64,000 nucleotides of DNA, from NCBI GenBank assembly GCA_963281255.1, contig OY725490.1:6200001-6264000 (forward strand). Direction: 5' to 3'. Below, in pieces: positions 44,258 to 55,082 of this stretch. The notes under the pieces are model-generated. The model was not told where the DNA came from. It worked only from the letters and a program-made list of their open reading frames with translations, and searched no databases. How positions within the stretch are numbered: position 1 is the stretch's first letter; each line of letters starts with the position of its first letter. A program made the position numbers and the translations under genes. This DNA is from Aphrocallistes beatrix. Lineage: Eukaryota > Porifera > Hexactinellida > Sceptrulophora > Aphrocallistidae.

Positions 44258-44521
44258 TCATATTTCATTCCAGAACCTTTGTTGCTAACTTTTACATCCA
44301 ATTTCGTTATCTTGGTATGCATCTTAGTATCCATGTAGCTGTAAACTGCAATATCGATTTTACGAACGACTGTTTTCGAAAATCTGTCCAGGCCCAGCAT
44401 TATAATATAACTTGGGAATCACTATTATTAGTCAATAATCTAATAATTTTCGTTTTCTGATCAAATTTGACAATTATTGTCATCAGAGCAATAATACGTA
44501 TATATACGTATGTATATATAT

Positions 44522-44974
44522 CAAGGTTGAAACCGCTTCAACCAAATACCATTTTAACCGAATAATGGTCAGACCAAATAATTTGGTTAACCGAATAATT
44601 TGGTTAACCGAATAATTTGGTCAACCGAATAATTTGGTTAACCAAATAATTTGGTCAACCAAATAATACTTGATTATATTTTTGCATAAATGTTTATATA
44701 AATATTTATACAAAAATATATTCAAGTATAAGTAAGCCAATTATATTTATTTTTGTTCGGACCACTTCATGTAAGAACATGTGATTATTGTGTTGGGAAA
44801 GCATGCAAATTATTTGTTTGGCCAAATATTCGGTTGACCAAATTATTCGGTTGACCAAATTATTTGGTTCTCAACCGAATACCAAATAATGATATTTGGT
44901 TACAAACCAAATATCAATTATTTGCAAATAATATTTGGTTAAACCGAATAATCAATTATTCGGTTTCAACCCTG
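44522..44974. mobile_element. MITE with internal 17-base tandem repeats
   Basis: The ends caaggttgaaaccg and cggtttcaaccctg are inverted. 44573-44672 is about five copies of an aataatttggttaaccg unit, and 44815-44960 carries the same words in inverted arrangement. It lies in a TA-rich target. Confidence 0.7.
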
Positions 44975-45790
44975 ATATATATATATATATATATATATAT
45001 GCAGCATGTCTACGATTCTAATATTAACTCGATGAAATTCACAGATCTAATTAGTCGCTAAATGGAGAATATTGTCAATGTTTGTGCTCCTAACGCAATC
45101 AAACTTGAAATCCTAGAATTCTATGAAACTGGGTAAAAGCTGGGTTGCTTGTGAATAAACTAGCGATAAGTGGGGATGCTAGTTCGATAAGATCGCAGAA
45201 AGTGGAACGGTTAATGCCATCTCCATCAGATAGCATACAGGCTAACGTCCCGTTTTCGCGTAACGTTCCCCTTTTTCTCACTCTTCTATTAATTTTCAAG
45301 AATGTGTCTCTTCAGATTTTCGCAACAAACTATTCGCACCTCAGTTAAATTTGATCCCCCGGACCAGTTTTACTTGTAATCTATATTTTAAATTAGAAGC
45401 ATATCTACAAGATGAGTTTTATGTACATATTCGACCCGGTCACTTGTCTGAGGATGGTGTGTGTGATATAACCGATTAATATAGAGTAAGGTACGATCGG
45501 GAATCCCGGCCTGTTTCCTTTAACGGCTAACATCAGTCGATTAGACTTAAATCGTTATTTAGCTTGGATCGTCCAATCAATTTTTTCAGTGAAAATATCC
45601 CCCTTAAATGGTAAAATGGTTTTCCTTCTGACCTATCCTACCTATATTGGATGTATCATAAAAAGTTTATCATACAATGTTCATTTTTTAGTGATTTTAG
45701 TTTCAGTTTACTGACTCTATAATTAGTATAAGTAGTCGACAACTGGTTTGGTCTATGTAATTAATATTGTACAGTAACTATAAGTAGGTC

Positions 45791-45945
45791 CAGTGGCGTG
45801 GCCAGGTTAAAGAATTTGGAGGGGCCTCAAGATCAAGACGCCACATATATGCCCACTTGAAAAAGTGTAGTAGGTTAAATTAGTAAATTGTAAAATTTTT
45901 GGGGGGGCCTAGGCCCCCCCAGGCCCCCCCATAGCCACGCCACTG
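45791..45945. mobile_element. hAT-type MITE with 8-base target duplication
   Basis: Termini cagtggcgtggcca and tagccacgccactg, flanked on both sides by agtaggtc (45783-45790, 45946-45953). Length 155 bases. Confidence 0.9.
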
Positions 45946-46677
45946 AGTAGGTCTCTAAATGGGCGACCTCTTTATGTGTGGAATTTTGGGCCATCTCATT
46001 CGTTTCCATACAAATGAACCTCTAATTGTGGAGAAGTGGTGGAATTGAAAATTTCTTTAATTGGGGCCAAAGTTGTAAGAGAGCGTTTTTCTAGACACTG
46101 TTTGCAGTTTGTCATAATGTAGGTTCTTTACTTAACCAACTTGAACCAGAATCTAATTTTCAGATCATCTCGATTGCAACTTTTTGATCAAGATTAACGA
46201 AATAAATGTATTATTGGCCTAAAATGCCTAAAATGACTTGAAATTACTAATTTTTTATTTATTAAACCTTTTGGTTTAATGTTCTGTGAATAAGGTTGAA
46301 ATCATAATTAGAGAATGGAGTAGTGGCCGAGTAGGTACTTTTTGTCGCATAGAACTCCCTACTCATAGAGGTTCTACCGTAAATTGTGTAAATCAGTGAT
46401 ACTCAAGCCTTACATACCAACCGTCTCGTCTTGGCGGGACTACCCGAATTTTCCACTCTTGAACAGTTAATTTTCACGAGTGTCCCTTTTTATATGAAAA
46501 GTATCCACTATTTCCGGTATTTTTTATTCATGCTTAATACTTTTCTATTGCGTCCCGCCATGTCCCACGAAATTCAGCGCCGCGTCTCGCTTGTATCATG
46601 ACTCAAGTTGGCATGCATGTTAACCAGAATATACAAGTACGATATTATTCCTGGAGGTGCTAAGCAAGTTAGTATAC

Positions 46678-46864
46678 AGTCGACTCCGCTTAATAGGGTC
46701 ACATCGGTCTGAGGACATTTTGCTCCGATTAAGCAGAGAACCCTTTTAACCGAAAATATTTTCTATTAGCTTTTATGTGTGAGAGCTATTCCGGTCCTGC
46801 CAAAAGTGACCCGATTAAGCGGGTGATCCGATTAAACAGTGATCCTATTAAGCGGAGTCGACAG
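46678..46864. mobile_element. Pogo/mariner-type MITE
   Basis: The ends cagtcgactccgcttaatag and ctattaagcggagtcgacag are flanked by TA. It is the same family as 23946-24135. The surrounding 44975-47058 has no supported gene. Confidence 0.85.
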
Positions 46865-47058
46865 TATCTATATACGTGTGTAGGTATTTATTCATACCTG
46901 AGTTGTACTATAAAACACTGGAGATTCTTACAAACTTCCATTGAAGGATTATATTTTCAGAGATTAATTTCAGTTAAATAATCTATAAATCTTATATTGT
47001 ATGAATTTAGCTTTTATTTATTCAAATTCTAATCGAGAGATTGAAACCTGAATTCCAG

Positions 47059-48280
47059 ATGGCTACGCGTTGGGACGAACTTCCTGATCTCGATAGAGAG
47101 AATGTGTTCCAGAGAGTGAGGAGAGAAATAGAAGAGCTATTCCATTCTCTGGTAGAGAAGGTGAATGAGAGGAGAGAAGTTCTCCTGACACAGCTGAACC
47201 AATGGGAAGAAGAGTTCAACAGAACACGAGCTAGCTGTATCCAATCTTTAGAAGAGATTAAGAGAGAACGAACTGAGATGGAACAGTTCCTAGCAACTTT
47301 GAAATTAAATAAAGCTAGAACCTCAATGGAAAAGGGAATTTCTGATCTAAGCAACGATATTATTGAGAAAGAACAGAAACTCCATTATCCACAAGTTCGA
47401 TTTGTTTGTGACAGAAATGATTTGAATTCAAAAATTTTCAAATTCGGATCTTTGAGTAAAGAGACATTGTGTTAGTCAGGAATTACACTAAACTCTCTAA
47501 ACCTTTGAAGGTGTTTGGTACATTTGGGAAAGGAAAAGGAGAGTTCTCTAATCCTAGAGGTGTTGTGATCAATCATGATAATCAAAGAATATTTATTGCT
47601 GACATGTCTAATTCTCGTATTCAGGTTTGGAGTATGGAAGGAGATTATTTGTCTGAGTTTGGTAGAGACATTCTACAATCGCCATGGGGGATTGTCATTT
47701 TTGATAATTCTATTTACATTTCAGATTGCAGTGGACAGTTCTTATCTAAATGGTGTTACAATGAATTTACTCTTGTAAATAAATCTAAAACTTCTGAAGG
47801 ATCTAAACCTGGTCAGTTGAATTATCCATCAGGTCTAGATATCGATGAAGAAGAGATATTTGTTGTTGAGTATCGGAATAAACGTATTTCTGTTTTCGAT
47901 TTGAATCTCAAATTCAAAAGAATTGTGGCGAATAATGTTGATTCTTGTTGTTTGAGAGTGAGAGATAACACAATCTACATTGTAGAGAGGACTGGTGTTA
48001 TTAAACTATTCTCTAAAACAGATCAACTCCTGAAGACTATTCCAAAGCTTCCAGTCTTCTCTAATTGTATTTATCAGTTCAACTTTGATTCTCAGTTGAA
48101 CTTTCTCATCACAGATTACAGTACAACTCTCTCTTCATCTTATCTCCAGAAGGAGATCTCATTCATTCAATCTCTTTTACTGAATTTGACCTAAAGAATC
48201 AATTTGGTATTGACATCAATAAAGATGGATGTATAGTGCTATCCTTCCAGAAAGGTTCTAAAGCTATTGCTATCTTTTGA
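47059..48280 (+). pseudogene. Group I coiled-coil / NHL pseudogene, copy E
   Basis: The coiled coil is intact. A 4-base loss at about 47465 (gagacattgtg against gagactgacaatgtg) leads to a stop at once, and a 1-base loss at about 48131 (agtacaac against agtaacaac) breaks the last blades. The rest of the propeller reads well in the second frame, with variable residues N, MS, S/G, S/Q, Y, YR-K, R, C, Y, F and K. The losses look recent because the two sides remain close to the functional copies. Confidence 0.88.
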
Positions 48281-48363
48281 TTGTATTTCATTTCAGAACC
48301 TTTGTTGCTAACTTTTGCCTCAATGAATTATCTTAGTGAGCTTCTTAGCATCCTGTAGTAGTA

Positions 48364-49230
48364 CAGTCCAGAGTTGCACGTGGGCCGAAATTTGTAACCG
48401 CGGCCCGCAATTTTAAGTTAACCCGGCCCGCGGCCCGCAAGAAGCCCGCATAAATATTTTTGCCCGCTTTGTAAGTTATAAACTATAGACATATTAAGTA
48501 GACTAAATATTCATGTTTCAAAATGTGCCAAGTCCTGCTCGATGGGCAGCAGCTATAAATTCTAACGAATTGACATATTTTGGTGAAAGAAGCGACCTTC
48601 GTGAGGTTAATATCATTCCGGTGTGTGAAAAGTCACGTTCGGATTGCGCGGAAGTGGCCGGACAGCATAGAACATGTCGAGGCAGTCTTCCCAAGATGGG
48701 AAAGCGGTGTTGGACTGTGGCCCAATAGGTCAGGGGATTTTCTTCATCATAATCTGATGCAACTCCACCATTGATATATATGTCATACTCTTGCTGCAAG
48801 TTGAGCGTTGTATCCCCAAAGTGCATTACAAGTTGGACTTTGTCCCGCATAGTACCAAAGAATGATTTTCAATTACAAATAAGTGGAAACTAACAAAGTT
48901 CCATTTATGTAAGTATTCTATAATTGGTCCCTCGTGACAATTAAAAACATCGTCTCGGTTGTTGGTTGTCGCGGGGAGTCCTGCCAAGATTTCCAGCCCG
49001 AGGAGCCCGCAAACTATTATATTCGGCCCGCGTGCAACTCTGGTACAGTCAGGGTCGCTTATTGTGAACACCTTGGGGACCAAAAAGGCTGTTCATAATA
49101 GAGAGACTTCATATTAAGCGAACTCGACCTAATACAAACCCAATGGAACCTGTTGAATTGGGACCAGAGAGTTAGTTCATAATAAACGAATGTTCATATT
49201 AAGCGACTTCATAATAAGCGAACCTGACTG
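48364..49230. mobile_element. Pogo/mariner-type MITE, split by a hAT insertion
   Basis: cagtc (48364-48368) continues after the hAT insert as agggtcgcttattgtg and ends aagcgaacctgactg at 49230, between TA dinucleotides. The same flank after copies C, F and G reads gtagtactttgtattc without it, which is an empty site. Confidence 0.85.
48369..49042 (-). mobile_element. hAT element (674 bases) with transposase C-terminal remnant
   Basis: The terminal repeats cagagttgcacgtgggccg and cggcccgcgtgcaactctg are flanked by identical 8-base duplications gtacagtc (48361-48368, 49043-49050). On the minus strand about 48850-48518 encodes a hAT dimerisation domain: YWATVQHRFPILGRLPRHVL, then CPATSAQSERDFSHTG and TSRRSLLSPKYVNSLEF. 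The catalytic part is missing, so it is non-autonomous. Confidence 0.92.
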
Positions 49231-49232
49231 TA

Positions 49233-50421
49233 CTTTGTATTCTGTATTTACTCCAATCAGTGTAATACGTATATTTGTTTCATAGGATAGAACTCTAATT
49301 TGAGAATTTTGATTTAATTTTCCTGCTCTACGATGGACTTTCAGACAGTTTCTGTCTTTATCTATTAGCATTGCATATATAGTACTTGACACGTATATTG
49401 CACTGAGTTTATTTTTATTATAGTCAAGGGTGTAAACTTGGAGTTTCTTCATGGTATACCAACATAGTACAAACCCAACCTCTACCAACTAAACTCGAGA
49501 CATTTGGTAGTGGATAGAACCGATGTATTGCAAGGGCAGTGTTTTCGCGCGAATACGAGGTCTAAATTTAATGGTTTATGAGATATTCGACAAATTACCA
49601 AATGTCACCATTATGATAAATTATCTAATAACTCTTAAACCATTAAATTTGGACGTCGAAATTATATTATCGCTTAATAAGGAATAGTCTATTCGCTATC
49701 AAATTTAATTAAATTTGAATGTCTAGCTCTTGCGGTTTGCAAGATATGACCCCAACTGACCAAAATATGTTTCCATAGCAACACTGGGATGTACTAACAT
49801 TCCATGAAAAAATTCCAAATTTTTCGTATTTATTAATTAACCCATTCACATCTCAGTTCTATGCTAAAAGTTTTATGATAAAAACACTTAGAAAAGCCCT
49901 TAAACGGCCTCTGAAAATGACTAAATTTTCACAAATATAACCTATTGCGTAATCATATGATTACTAATCTAAATTTTAACAACGGATATGTGTACATTAA
50001 CACCATATTTATAATATGCTGGTAATACATACCTAAGCTCTATTGTGTTTGGTTAATGATTTAAGGCAGCTCATGTATTAGTTCAACTATCTTCTACTGC
50101 ATCCCTAGTCTAAAATCTGCAAGTTACTGTGAAGCTTTATATGCAGTAGTCTATGATAATAACTAACTGCAGTGTGGGATGTAAGTGAATCATAACATTT
50201 CGGTTCCTTCAAACGTTACGTAAAGCAAAATTCTCTGATTTTAGGCACCCCTCCCTATGTCACGCTTTTCATCTTGTAAATACAACAATGATAGGGATGT
50301 CACACTTTGCTACCCCCTACTCCCCTTGGAAACGTTACGTAACGTTTGAACCGCCCCTTTGTACAATTATAATTTGACTTTATTGTAAACTCCGATTCGA
50401 TTGTACATCCAACATTAGAAA
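49233..50421. repeat. Duplicated flank between group I copy E and group II copy I
   Basis: It matches 55160-55930 after copy F, except that about 420 bases (49863-50284) are absent from the second copy. It contains an imperfect palindrome near 49565-49670 and a perfect 16-base palindrome near 50331. No gene is supported. Confidence 0.75.
50331..50346. promoter_or_regulatory. 16-base perfect palindrome upstream of group II copy I
   Basis: aacgttacgtaacgtt lies 76 bases before the ATG at 50422 and is conserved at 55840-55855 before copy J. It may be part of a dispersed repeat (a half version lies near 50213) or a dimeric factor site. Confidence 0.4.
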
Positions 50422-51657
50422 ATGGCTAGTGCTAATGTGTTGAGAAGTGATTCATTCCTCTCTCAGGTGGAGAGAGTGAGGAGAGAAATAGGAACAAAGT
50501 TCCAGAGATATCATCAAGTGTTAGTGGAGAGGGAAACCATTATATTGTCAGAGCTGGATGAGCTGGTGATTAGGTACAGGGGGGAAGGAGTCAACCAACA
50601 GATTGAGGAGCTGAATCGTTTGAAAGAGTCACAACTATGCTCTGTGAAGGAAAACGAAAATAAAGAAACTGTGAAGAAGAGTGTGTCTGTGTTGGAAGCA
50701 CGCGTGAGGGAGATAAGAGCTAAGTTTGAGAAAGATATCGCTAGCATGCGAGGAGTAGTGTTGAAGTGGGATGAGAGTATGTTCGATAGACTGAGCGAGA
50801 TAGGAGCGGTCGAAGTGAGTGCTGTCCCTCCCTATGAATCTAAAGGAGACCCTCTCATAGTAGCCTGCAAACACAATTCTAGTATATCTACATCACCCGG
50901 AGTGTTCTTCTGTCCTAGATCAATCGCAATAGATTCTAAAACTGACAATGTTTACATCTGTGATTCATTGAACCATCGTATACAAGTGTTTACTAAAAAT
51001 CTGGAATTCTTATTTGATTTCAAAGGGAAGACTGCTTGTCCAGCTGGCATATGTATCAACCATAGCAAAGTCTATGTTACGCAATTCATGAACCATTCCC
51101 TGAATGTGTATAGTACTGGAGGGAAATTCTTAAACTTTATTGGAAAGAAAGGGAAAGGAAAACTAGAATTTAATTGGCCTAGAGGAGTTGATGTATCAAA
51201 TGAGAAAAAAAGAATTTACATTTGTGAGAGAAATAATGCTAGAATTCAATGTTTAAACTTGGATCTTACATTCCATTCATTTATTGATGATATTCGCTCT
51301 CCAAAAGACGTTAAGCTGACTTCTGATGAGGTTGTAGTGTTGACTCCGGGAGATTCTTATGTTCGCTACTACAATTATTCTCACCAGCTTATCAGACAGA
51401 TAATACCTCGTGGGGAAAGGAATCTAGTGATAAATCCATTGTACTTTTTTGTAGATAAAGTTCGCAACATTCTAATGACAGATTTTGCTACTAATTATGT
51501 GTTAATCTTCTCTAACCGAGGAGAATTGATACACAAATTCGGTCAGAGAGGAGGAGATAGAGGAAAGTTCATTGATGTTCGTGGAATAGCTCTGGACTCT
51601 GAAGATAGAATAATAGTAGCTTCTGAGAATCCCAATAATTGCATCCAACTATTCTGA
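50422..51657 (+). CDS. Group II coiled-coil / NHL protein, copy I (411 aa)
   Basis: Intact single-exon gene. The leader (residues 10-120, VERVRREIGTKFQRYHQVLV) is a coiled coil related in layout but not closely in sequence to group I. NHL blades follow from about residue 160 (FFCPRSIAIDSKTDNVYICD, then SLNHRIQVFTKNLEFLFDF, FNWPRGVDVSNEKKRIYICE). No RING or B-box. Its only close relative in the window is copy J, and the few propeller differences between them lie at or near turn positions. Predicted binding protein; ligand unknown. Confidence 0.9.
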   Translation: MASANVLRSDSFLSQVERVRREIGTKFQRYHQVLVERETIILSELDELVIRYRGEGVNQQIEELNRLKESQLCSVKENENKETVKKSVSVLEARVREIRAKFEKDIASMRGVVLKWDESMFDRLSEIGAVEVSAVPPYESKGDPLIVACKHNSSISTSPGVFFCPRSIAIDSKTDNVYICDSLNHRIQVFTKNLEFLFDFKGKTACPAGICINHSKVYVTQFMNHSLNVYSTGGKFLNFIGKKGKGKLEFNWPRGVDVSNEKKRIYICERNNARIQCLNLDLTFHSFIDDIRSPKDVKLTSDEVVVLTPGDSYVRYYNYSHQLIRQIIPRGERNLVINPLYFFVDKVRNILMTDFATNYVLIFSNRGELIHKFGQRGGDRGKFIDVRGIALDSEDRIIVASENPNNCIQLF

Positions 51658-51944
51658 CTTTAGCATTCATTTATAGTATTGTTAGGGTAGCTACATTCTT
51701 TAGAAGATTGATTCTCTCTAAACGATTATTTCTACTTTTGATTCTCATCATGTCAACTTTATATTATTTGATTGTATCTTATTTCAAAACTACCTTATTT
51801 TACACAAGTGAGGTTTACAAGTTATTAGATCCGAAAATTTGAAAATACATGTATGAATCTATCCTTACTATTAGTAAAACTCGATCAATGAGTGTATAAA
51901 TATTTACGAGTGTTAAGTTGAAATATTGAGACGGTGATCATTAT

Positions 51945-52790
51945 TCACAAATGTATTTGCCATGTCTTTGATTGAAAACTGATCAGTTTTTTCTTTAGAA
52001 TATGAAGTAAAATTACTGCATTTAAACGTGTCTGACCCATTGTGGAATGCAGATACGTTTTTAATCTTCGCATAGAAGAAAACGACGGTTCACTAATGGC
52101 ATTTGTTACCGGATTGACAATAATTATTTGTACCAGTTTAACCACTTCTGAGCAATTGCTCTTTCTTCAGAAGAAATGCCTCGCATGTAGGACAGAATAT
52201 CATGAAAATTTAATTTATTTTCATTGTTAAATTGTGATTTAAGTGATGTCAGCTGTGGAGATAAATCATCATCATCACCATAAAATTTTGTCACAGTTTC
52301 AAGATCGTTTTCAATATCTTCTCCGCGCACGGTGTTGATTGAGAAGTTTTCAATCTTTTGATACATGTGATATCCAGGCTGGTCAAACCTTGCAATAATT
52401 GTGGACAGGGGCGCCAAACTTTTCGAAATTTATGGGTAATTTTGGCGTTCTAGGGGGGGCTCAGCCCTAAAATTTGTATTGCGTCTATGGGCCATCTTCG
52501 ATTGCAGGGAGGGCTTGAGCCCCCCCAGCCCCCCCCGGGTTCGGCGCCTATGATTGTGGAGACATCATATTCCAAAACCTCGAAATAGATATCATGGTAA
52601 TATGTTTCGACCGTTGTAGGGAATTGTACTTCTTCATCAATGGTTCGAAATCGCTTAGGAATTTTCCGAGGTCGAGGAAGCCTCGGTTCTGAGACATCAA
52701 CTTCACTAACCTTTTTCTGTACTAATTCCCAAAAAAGAGTAAATTCGTCATCAGTATGCATATGTTTTATAGTCACAATTGTCATTTGTG
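51945..52790 (-). mobile_element. Decayed hAT transposase (ZMYM1/DUF4371-like), copy 1
   Basis: Minus-strand pieces read, in order, KRFRTIDEEVQFPTTVETYY then HDIYFEVLEYDVST, then IARFDQPGYHMYQKIENF, then TKFYGDD, and finally NPVTNAISEPSFSSMRRLKT then YLHSTMGQTRLNAVILLHI, the dimerisation domain. A MITE splits it at 52406-52552 and stops are present. It lies downstream of NHL copy I and was duplicated with it (57440-58240). Confidence 0.85.
52406..52552. mobile_element. hAT-type MITE inside the dead transposase, 8-base duplication
   Basis: Starts caggggcgcc, ends ggcgcctatg, flanked by attgtgga on both sides (52398-52405, 52553-52560). It is also present at 57877-58024, so it inserted before the segmental duplication. 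Confidence 0.88.
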
Positions 52791-52804
52791 CTATCCGCTG
52801 GCCC

Positions 52805-52875
52805 TCCGTCCTATCCCGGAAATTAGGTATCTAGATTTTCCGGGACGGTCCCGTCCCGTCCTGGAAATTAGGCAT
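52805..52875. repeat. Relative of the 4765-4925 palindromic repeat
   Basis: cggaaattaggtatctagattttccgggac, then ccgtcccgtcctggaaattaggca; the same order of words as 4861-4922. A second copy is at 58264-58333. Confidence 0.65.
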
Positions 52876-52887
52876 ACCCCCATCAAC

Positions 52888-53651
52888 CAGGGTTGGGTTC
52901 AATTACATTTTTCAATTACAATTACAATTACAATTACAATTACGATGCCTTTAGAATTTTAATTACGATTATGATTGAGAATCTACAATTGTAATAATAG
53001 ATTTTTGTATAATATACTGTATTGTATTGGAATTAATCGAGTTATAAACTGTCATGGGTACCAGTTTTATTATAAAGAGACACTAAATACCTACTCACTG
53101 CTGTTTTAAATATAACAAGTAATATTTGTTAATCTAAGTAGTATTTGTTTCCACTTATAAACATCAGCTCCTCGAGTCGTTTGTCGGATAGCCTAAATCT
53201 GTCCGGACGAAAAATCTTCCCAGCGATAGAAAACGAATGCTCTACTAGAGAGCAAAAGTGGTGAGCTCAGGCATGGCGTGTTTCCAACAGGGCTGCCGTG
53301 GGAAAGAAATTTCCATTCCCATTCCCACGAGATTTCCCGTGGGAATTCCCATGGGTTTTCCCATATGGGAATTCCCACGTGGAAAAATCATTTCCCATTC
53401 CCATCCCATTCCCATTCCCACGGCAACCCTGGTTTCCAATATTAAGTAGTTCTGAGTCGTCTGGTTGCAGGGTTGAGTTCAATTACATTTTTTAAATTAT
53501 AATTACAATTATAATCACTGTGGCTTAGAATTTCAATTATTATAATAATTACAATTACGGTGTCCTTAGAATTTAAATTACAATTACAATTATGCAAAAA
53601 CGTAATTAACTGTAGTTGAATTATTTACAATTATAATTGAACCCAACCCTG
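52888..53651 (-). mobile_element. hAT element with transposase C-terminal remnant, 8-base duplication (copy 1)
   Basis: The ends cagggttgggttcaattac and gtaattgaaccc..accctg-type right end (aattgaacccaaccctg) are flanked by ccatcaac (52880-52887, 53652-53659). The minus strand near 53265-53130 encodes a hAT C-terminal signature, VEHSFSIAGKIFRPDRFRLS then DKRLEELMFI. The outer parts are low-complexity caattacaattac sequence. Confidence 0.88.
53288..53431. mobile_element. 144-base palindromic MITE, present in one duplicate only
   Basis: The termini cagggctgccgtgggaa and ttcccacggcaaccctg are inverted, with an internal fill of cattccc words. Flanks are gtttccaa on both sides (53280-53287, 53432-53439). 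The second copy of the segment has a single gtttccaa (58723-58730) and no insert. Confidence 0.95.
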
Positions 53652-53849
53652 CCATCAACCATATACAAAATCAGTTTATATTTTAATCTCTAAAGACGGC
53701 TATTAGTAGAGTTTCAGAACATTAGTTGTATTGAGATAATTACATATATATGTACATAATTTGTTAGCATCCAATTCCATACATATTTACAGCAATTTAT
53801 CAATCATTTATTCAAACTCTGATTCGAAAGATTAAAGTACAAATTCCAG

Positions 53850-55082
53850 ATGGCTACGCGTTTGGTGGAACTTCCTGATCCCGATAGAGAGAATGTGTTC
53901 CAGAGAGTGAGGAGAGAAATAGAAGAGCTATTCCATTCTCTGATAGAGAAGGTGAATGAGAGGAGAGAAGTTCTCCTGACACAGCTGAACCAATGGGAAG
54001 AAGAGTTCAACGGAACACGAGCTAGCTGTATCCAATCTTTAGAAGAGATTAAGAGAGAACGAGCTGAGATGGAACAGTTTTTAGCTACGTTGAAGATCAA
54101 TCAAGCTAGAACTTCAATAGAAAAGGGAATTGCTGACTTAAATACTGTCATTAGTGAGAAGGAAAAGAAACTCCATTATCCAACATTCCACTTTGTTTGT
54201 GATCGAAATAGTTTAGAATTGGAGATTTCCAAATTTGGATCTTTGAAGAAAGAGATTGGCAATGTGTTAGTCAGGAATTACACTCAACTCTCTAAACCTG
54301 TGAAAGTGTTTGGTACATTTGGGAAAGGAAAAGGAGAGTTCTCTTATCCTAGAGGTGTTGTAATTGATAATAATAATCAAAGAATATTTATTGCTGACAA
54401 ATCTAATTCTCGTATTCAGGTTTGGAGTTTGGAAGGAGATTATTTGTCTGAGTTTGGTAGAGGTATTTTACAATGCCCATGGGAAATCGTCATTTTTGAT
54501 AATTCTATTTACATTTCAGATTGCAGTGGACATTTCTTATCTAAATGGTGTTACAATGAATTTACTCTTGTAAATAAATCTAAAACTTCTGAAGGATCTA
54601 AACCTGGTCAGTTGAATTATCCATCAGGTCTAGATATCGATGAAGAAGAGATATTTGTTGTTGAGTTTTTGAATAATCGTATTTCTGTTTTCGATTTGAA
54701 TCTCAAATTCAAAAGAATTACAGCTAATAATGCAATAGTTAATTCCTTTTGTTTGCGAGTGAGAAATAATACAATCTACATTGTAGAGAAGACTGGTGTT
54801 ATTAAACTATTATCTAAAACAGATCAACTCCTGAAGACTATTCCAAAACTTCCAGTCTTCTCTAATCGTATTTATCATTTCAACTTTGATTCTCAATTGA
54901 ACTTTCTCATCACAGATTATGGTAACAATTCTCTCTTCATCTTATCTCCAGAAGGAGATCTCATTCACTCAATCTCTTTTACTGAATTTGACCTAAAGAA
55001 TCCACTTGGTATTGACATCAATAGGGACGGATGTATAGTGCTATCCTTCCAGAATGGTTCTAAAGCTATTGCTATATTTTGA
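53850..55082 (+). CDS. Group I coiled-coil / NHL protein, copy F (410 aa)
   Basis: Intact single-exon gene of the group I type. Variable-loop residues in the copy C order are Y166, KS, C/E, S/H, Y, FL-N, K, R, Y, L and N402. The region 85-135 (KINQARTSIEKGIADLNTVI) is shared with copy G and differs from C, D, E and H, which suggests F and G are sisters with later changes in the loops. It is head-to-tail with copy E and with group II copies on the same strand. Confidence 0.9.
   Translation: MATRLVELPDPDRENVFQRVRREIEELFHSLIEKVNERREVLLTQLNQWEEEFNGTRASCIQSLEEIKRERAEMEQFLATLKINQARTSIEKGIADLNTVISEKEKKLHYPTFHFVCDRNSLELEISKFGSLKKEIGNVLVRNYTQLSKPVKVFGTFGKGKGEFSYPRGVVIDNNNQRIFIADKSNSRIQVWSLEGDYLSEFGRGILQCPWEIVIFDNSIYISDCSGHFLSKWCYNEFTLVNKSKTSEGSKPGQLNYPSGLDIDEEEIFVVEFLNNRISVFDLNLKFKRITANNAIVNSFCLRVRNNTIYIVEKTGVIKLLSKTDQLLKTIPKLPVFSNRIYHFNFDSQLNFLITDYGNNSLFILSPEGDLIHSISFTEFDLKNPLGIDINRDGCIVLSFQNGSKAIAIF

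Noticed and set aside
44864-45061. Frame with YIYIYIYM
   Set aside because: It is a translated TA microsatellite at the edge of a MITE.
45099-45299. Minus-strand 66-codon frame (KINRRVRKRGTLRENG...)
   Set aside because: No family resemblance, no promoter or conservation signal; not supported as a gene.
46385-46620. Possible MITE with actcaag ends
   Set aside because: The two ends are in direct, not inverted, orientation and no target duplication was found.
53193-53495. Open frames rich in GNGNGMGMG or PFPFP around 53.2-53.5 kb
   Set aside because: They are low-complexity readings of a MITE made of cattccc words, absent from the duplicate copy.
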